Positions 62,144 to 64,000 of a stretch of DNA of 64,000 bases are shown here, one piece after another. Within the stretch, counting starts at the first letter, position 1. Each line of letters begins with the position of its first letter. This DNA comes from Diogma glabrata (Eukaryota > Arthropoda > Insecta > Diptera > Cylindrotomidae). The position numbers and the translations under genes were made by a program. The DNA lies in contig OY856187.1 in the NCBI GenBank assembly GCA_963693315.1, positions 47,386,485 through 47,450,484 on the forward strand, given 5' to 3'. Under the pieces are notes generated by a model, which did no database searches, had not been told where the DNA came from, and saw only the letters and a list, made by a program, of their open reading frames with translations.

Positions 62144-64000
62144 TTTTGTTGATCGCAATTATATTTCTAGTAACTAATATCTGTTACGTTTTGAATATAT
62201 TCATTTTATTTTATTTATTTATATTTTTGTGATAACAATTATTTTACAGACATGATAAAATCTGCTAATGTGAGTTTAAATTCGATGACAATGTTTATTG
62301 TTAATTGAATTGAAAAATTCTACGTCCAAACCAGAAATTGTTACACGTGATACAGTTGATGTTTCATTAGTGCTTAATTATAGTTTTTTGTAGGTTGGAT
62401 ATTATCGGTATTTATAGGTAGCAGATAAGTGATGACACACTGATGAAATAATAAAAAACCCAATGGCAGTCAAATCAATCACATCACAACTTAATCAATC
62501 ACAAAGAACCAATGCGCCAAAACAAAGTCATCATCCATCGAATAAAGAGTGAGTAGACTATACAATTTTGGCAAAATTTCAATAAAATCTACCAGAAAAT
62601 CATTCTGAAATATCTACAAAAAAATCTACCTACTGAATTTTACTGGTTTCATCTGGTTAGAATTTTACCAACGGATTTCAATGAATCGGTGCGATATTCG
62701 TACTATCATAGGAACATTACACATCATCAAGGTACACATCATCCATAACTAAACTAAGAGCACTACCATTGATTGAATATAGTTCATCCACCAGCAGCCT
62801 AAGATATATCATCTTGGTTAGTAATATCCTACTACTATGACCAGTGTGATATCTCAAGATAACTCACATGTCAATAGCAAGGGCTGGAATTCGCGGGGTT
62901 GTCAAACCCGTAGACCAAACATAAAAAATATTACAAATCAACAAAAAGCGATCGCTCCAGGCAAGCTTCCATTATCTCAATCACTGTTTGTTTTAGAGTA
63001 TTCACAGTAAATCGTCAACAATTTATTGATCTGCGACATCATTTGAACCCAGAACCCAGAGCTCCTCGGCTTCTTGAGAAACTATGCAAGAGTACTTAGA
63101 AATTAGTAATATTAAGCAAAACCACTAGCAGCTAATGCGACAACAAACCTATTCTGGTTAAAACGGCATCATCATTGTGTTTTAAGGTCAGATAGATCAA
63201 TTTACAAAATGGGACCAAGACCTATTTTCGATTTTGACCAGACTTCTCCAGAACATTTTTTGATTGGACGAGAATCTAGGAACCCAGTTGTCCGGGAACC
63301 AAAAATACATCATAAAACTGTTCAAAATCTATAAAGATGGCGGCATGTTCAACAACACTTCTAATCGCGTTAGACTAATGAGGTTGGAATGCAACTTCAA
63401 AGAAACGAAGATCAAAGTTGAAGTAGTAGTTTGCTAGCTCAAATAAAATATGAAACGAAAAATATAATGAAAGATTAAATGAAATATGTCCCTGGATATC
63501 TATAAATCAGAAGTAACAAATGGAAATATTGCTAATTATTTACACTATACCTCGGTACGCCAAAGTATTTGTATTTCACTTAATTCATTTAATCTACAAT
63601 CACATGAGCAAATATTTTTCTAAAGATTGATTTAGTTCGGACATATCAATAGTAAAGTGTTGCTGATAATCTCTCAAAATTCACAATATTGTAAATTCAC
63701 TCAATATTGTGAATTTCGTATTATGTAACACCAATTTGGTGAAAATTCAACACAATATTGGGAATCTGACAAGAACAATATATGTAGTTGCTGTCAAAAT
63801 CACAATTTTGCTTTGTTTTGTGTGTTGACTTTTTTATACAAATTTCATCGATTGGCGTAAAAATTAATTTATAACGCAAAATTAAGTCTTTGATAATAAA
63901 ATAATCATATTTTTATATAAATATCATTAAAACATATTTATTTATTAAATATATTTTTATTTTATTTTGCATGTTTTAAGATTAAAAAAGTTAGTTGTCA
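62144..64000. other. Upstream of the lysozyme-like gene and right flank
   Basis: Two GATAA sites (62231-62235 and 62254-62258), about 88-115 bp before the start codon, could bind GATA factors used by fat-body and gut immune genes. This is inference from motif only. From about 62500 to the end nothing gene-like was found. Confidence 0.4.
63677..63716. repeat. Perfect short inverted repeat
   Basis: AAATTCACAATATTG and its exact reverse complement CAATATTGTGAATTT, 10-base loop. Further AATATTG motifs follow nearby. Confidence 0.85.

Overview
The window is an AT-rich piece of an insect nuclear genome. Dipteran-like features are the 61-71 bp introns, the yellow/major-royal-jelly family gene, the C-type lysozyme fold gene and the mix of transposon families, but I cannot name the species. 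Only two host genes are well supported: a four-exon yellow-family secreted protein on the + strand (19859-21471) and a three-exon C-type lysozyme-like protein on the - strand (61605-62143). The lysozyme-like gene is split into exons too short to show as one open frame. It keeps all eight cysteines but has lost both catalytic acids.

Nearly everything else is mobile or repetitive DNA. At 2142-7320 (- strand) lies an apparently intact R1-clade non-LTR retrotransposon (ORF1 with three zinc knuckles, ORF2 with endonuclease, reverse transcriptase and a C-terminal CCHC). It sits inside a single giant (GT)n/(AC)n microsatellite whose two halves (491 bp and 1126 bp) abut both ends of the element. From 11544 to 18645 a second non-LTR element (PHD-like ORF1 plus endonuclease/RT ORF2) has inserted into one copy of a roughly 490-bp tandem duplication. 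A hAT derivative (15206-17732, 8-bp target duplication) then landed in its ORF2, and a minisatellite-bearing MITE (16581-17421) lies within the hAT.

From 21.9 to 30 kb there is a decayed RTE-type element (- strand), the first of three copies of a long composite repeat, a small foldback element, and a 5'-truncated non-LTR element interrupted by a 499-bp MITE and by an internally deleted mariner. From 30.9 to 41 kb there are another composite repeat copy, long hairpin elements, a decayed RNase H-bearing LINE fragment and a higher-order tandem array. From about 41.4 to 50.8 kb lies a mutated I-clade-like non-LTR element with a tandemly duplicated 5' region, ORF1, ORF2 with RNase H and a poly(A) tail. 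Between its two ORFs is 1.2 kb that looks like decayed coding sequence on the opposite strand.

From 51.4 to 59.9 kb are an inverted third copy of the composite repeat, a Gypsy-type LTR element reduced to 3' LTR plus integrase, a solo LTR of the same family inserted in a local tandem duplication, and a near-perfect 442-bp palindrome. The rest of the window (about 55.2-58.5 kb, 59.9-61.6 kb, 62.2-64 kb and other AT-rich gaps) shows nothing I can support as a gene. No tRNA, rRNA or CRISPR array was recognised.
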